The translations under genes were made by a program, and so were the position numbers. The notes beneath the pieces are model-generated. The model ran no database searches, was not told the origin of the DNA, and saw only the letters and a program-made list of their open reading frames with translations. From Sphingomonas bacterium (GTDB taxonomy: Bacteria; Pseudomonadota; Alphaproteobacteria; Sphingomonadales; Sphingomonadaceae), in contig JAJAZM010000185.1 in assembly GCA_026785645.1 (NCBI GenBank), positions 1-6,623 of the forward strand: DNA of 6,623 bases. The letters are read 5' to 3'. This document shows positions 5,944-6,623 of this stretch, piece by piece (positions within the stretch are counted from its first letter, which is position 1; each line of letters begins with the position of its first letter).

Positions 5944-5962
5944 TTTTGGCGGCGGATTTCAA
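5934..5962 (-). promoter_or_regulatory. Sigma-70-type promoter of vapBC
   Basis: On the minus strand TTGAAA (5962-5957) is separated by exactly 17 bases from TATACT (5939-5934), close to the consensus -35 and -10 boxes with ideal spacing. A start six to seven bases downstream of the -10 would leave a leader of about 18 bases containing GGAGG. The -10 box is inside the palindrome, so a bound repressor would block polymerase. The -35 lies 16 bases after the ispG stop codon. Confidence 0.72.
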
Positions 5963-5978
5963 TCAGAGTCGACGTTCT

Positions 5979-6623
5979 TCAGGCAGCGTCGCGGGTCTGA
6001 CTGATGCCGGCTTCGATCTCGGCCGCCTTGGCCTCGACCAATCGAACGATGTGGTCGATCATCCCGGTATCCTGGACATGGTGATCGGTGACCCCCGACA
6101 GGAACACCATATGCTTGCCATTGCCGCCGCCGGTGAGGCCGATGTCGGTTTCGCGCGCTTCGCCGGGGCCGTTGACGACGCAGCCGAGCACCGAAAGCGA
6201 CATCGGGGTGCGGATGTGCTGGAGTCGTTCTTCGAGCGCCTGGACGGTGCGGATCACGTCGAACCCCTGGCGGGCGCAGCTTGGGCAGGAGACGACTCGG
6301 ACGCCGCGGTTGCGGATGCCCAGCGCCTTCAAGATCTCATAGCCGACGCGGACTTCTTCCTCGGGCTCGGCCGAGAGCGAGACGCGGATCGTGTCGCCGA
6401 TCCCGGCCCATAGCAATGACCCCATGCCGATCGACGATTTGACGGTGCCGCCGATCAGGCCGCCGGCCTCGGTAATGCCCAAATGGAGCGGACAATCGAC
6501 GGTCTCGGCGAGCTGGTGATAAGCGGCGACCGCAAGGAACAGGTCCGACGCCTTGACCGCCACCTTATAGTTGCGGAAATCATGATCCTCGAGGATGCGG
6601 ATATGGTCCAATGCGCTTTCGAC
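5979..6623 (-). CDS. ispG: 4-hydroxy-3-methylbut-2-enyl diphosphate synthase, C-terminal part (5' end outside window)
   Basis: IspG (GcpE) converts 2-C-methyl-erythritol 2,4-cyclodiphosphate to HMBPP, the penultimate step of the MEP pathway for isoprenoid precursors in the cytoplasm, using a [4Fe-4S] cluster. The window holds the last 214 codons. Counting from the right edge of the window (first codon GTC, valine), the cluster ligands are C113, C116 (VVSCPSCARQGFD) and C148 (VLGCVVNGPGEA), with E155 seven residues after the third cysteine. The spacings 3, 32 and 7 equal those of E. coli C270, C273, C305 and E312. Other family motifs are HLGITEAGG and KSSIGMGSLLWAGIGDTIRVSL. The frame is open to the window edge, so the TTG at 6611 is an internal leucine. 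The gene ends in TGA at 5981-5979, upstream of the vapB promoter. It looks fully functional as far as it can be seen. Confidence 0.95.
   Translation of the reverse strand, partial: VESALDHIRILEDHDFRNYKVAVKASDLFLAVAAYHQLAETVDCPLHLGITEAGGLIGGTVKSSIGMGSLLWAGIGDTIRVSLSAEPEEEVRVGYEILKALGIRNRGVRVVSCPSCARQGFDVIRTVQALEERLQHIRTPMSLSVLGCVVNGPGEARETDIGLTGGGNGKHMVFLSGVTDHHVQDTGMIDHIVRLVEAKAAEIEAGISQTRDAA

Noticed and set aside
5436..6413. 325-codon plus-strand open frame opposite ispG, vapB and vapC
   Set aside because: It lies antisense to three recognisable genes, and its translation shows no domain and has shadow-like composition.
1..6623. tRNA genes, CRISPR arrays, insertion sequences, prophage genes
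   Set aside because: No regularly spaced repeats, transposase-like or phage-like proteins, terminal inverted repeats or tRNA-like cloverleaf sequence were seen on either strand.

Overview
The window looks like chromosomal DNA from an alphaproteobacterium, most likely a sphingomonad. The base composition is GC-rich and codons end mostly in G or C. The TonB-dependent receptor has the glycine-rich barrel insert I associate with Sphingomonadaceae, and the DUF1345 and clan AA retropepsin-like proteins fit the same group. The taxonomy is inferred from protein style, not from a marker gene.

Layout from left to right. Positions 1-214 hold the last third of inorganic pyrophosphatase (plus strand). 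It runs tail-to-tail into a complete 806-residue TonB-dependent outer-membrane receptor on the minus strand (169-2589), and the two coding ends overlap by 46 bases. Upstream of the receptor on the same strand is a small multidrug resistance (SMR) transporter (2676-2990). It is divergent, across 46 bases, from a DUF1345 membrane protein on the plus strand (3037-3702). That gene ends in the same CTAG palindrome as a convergent EamA-type transporter (3699-4613, minus). Next, all on the minus strand, come a membrane-anchored retropepsin-like aspartic protease (4673-5221), a vapBC-type toxin-antitoxin locus (5263-5909), and the C-terminal part of ispG (5979-6623, running off the window).

The most informative stretch is 5263-5962. 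A recognisable promoter (TTGAAA-N17-TATACT) has its -10 box inside a perfect 22-base palindrome, followed by a strong ribosome binding site, an intact Rv0623-type VapB antitoxin and a coupled VapC PIN-domain toxin. The toxin frame is full length (130 sense positions plus a terminal stop, conserved acids on both sides) but is broken by one in-frame TAA at codon 50. The locus therefore reads as an antitoxin with a recently disabled toxin. Its N-terminal half is too short to be noticed by a simple ORF search.

Functionally the region is a mixture, not one pathway: two housekeeping genes at the edges (pyrophosphatase; the isoprenoid enzyme IspG), two inner-membrane transporters of the drug/metabolite transporter superfamily, one outer-membrane uptake receptor, one periplasmic protease-like protein and one decaying toxin-antitoxin module. 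I see no tRNA, rRNA, CRISPR array, insertion sequence or prophage gene, and no convincing undescribed multi-gene system. There is no gene-free stretch longer than 100 bases.
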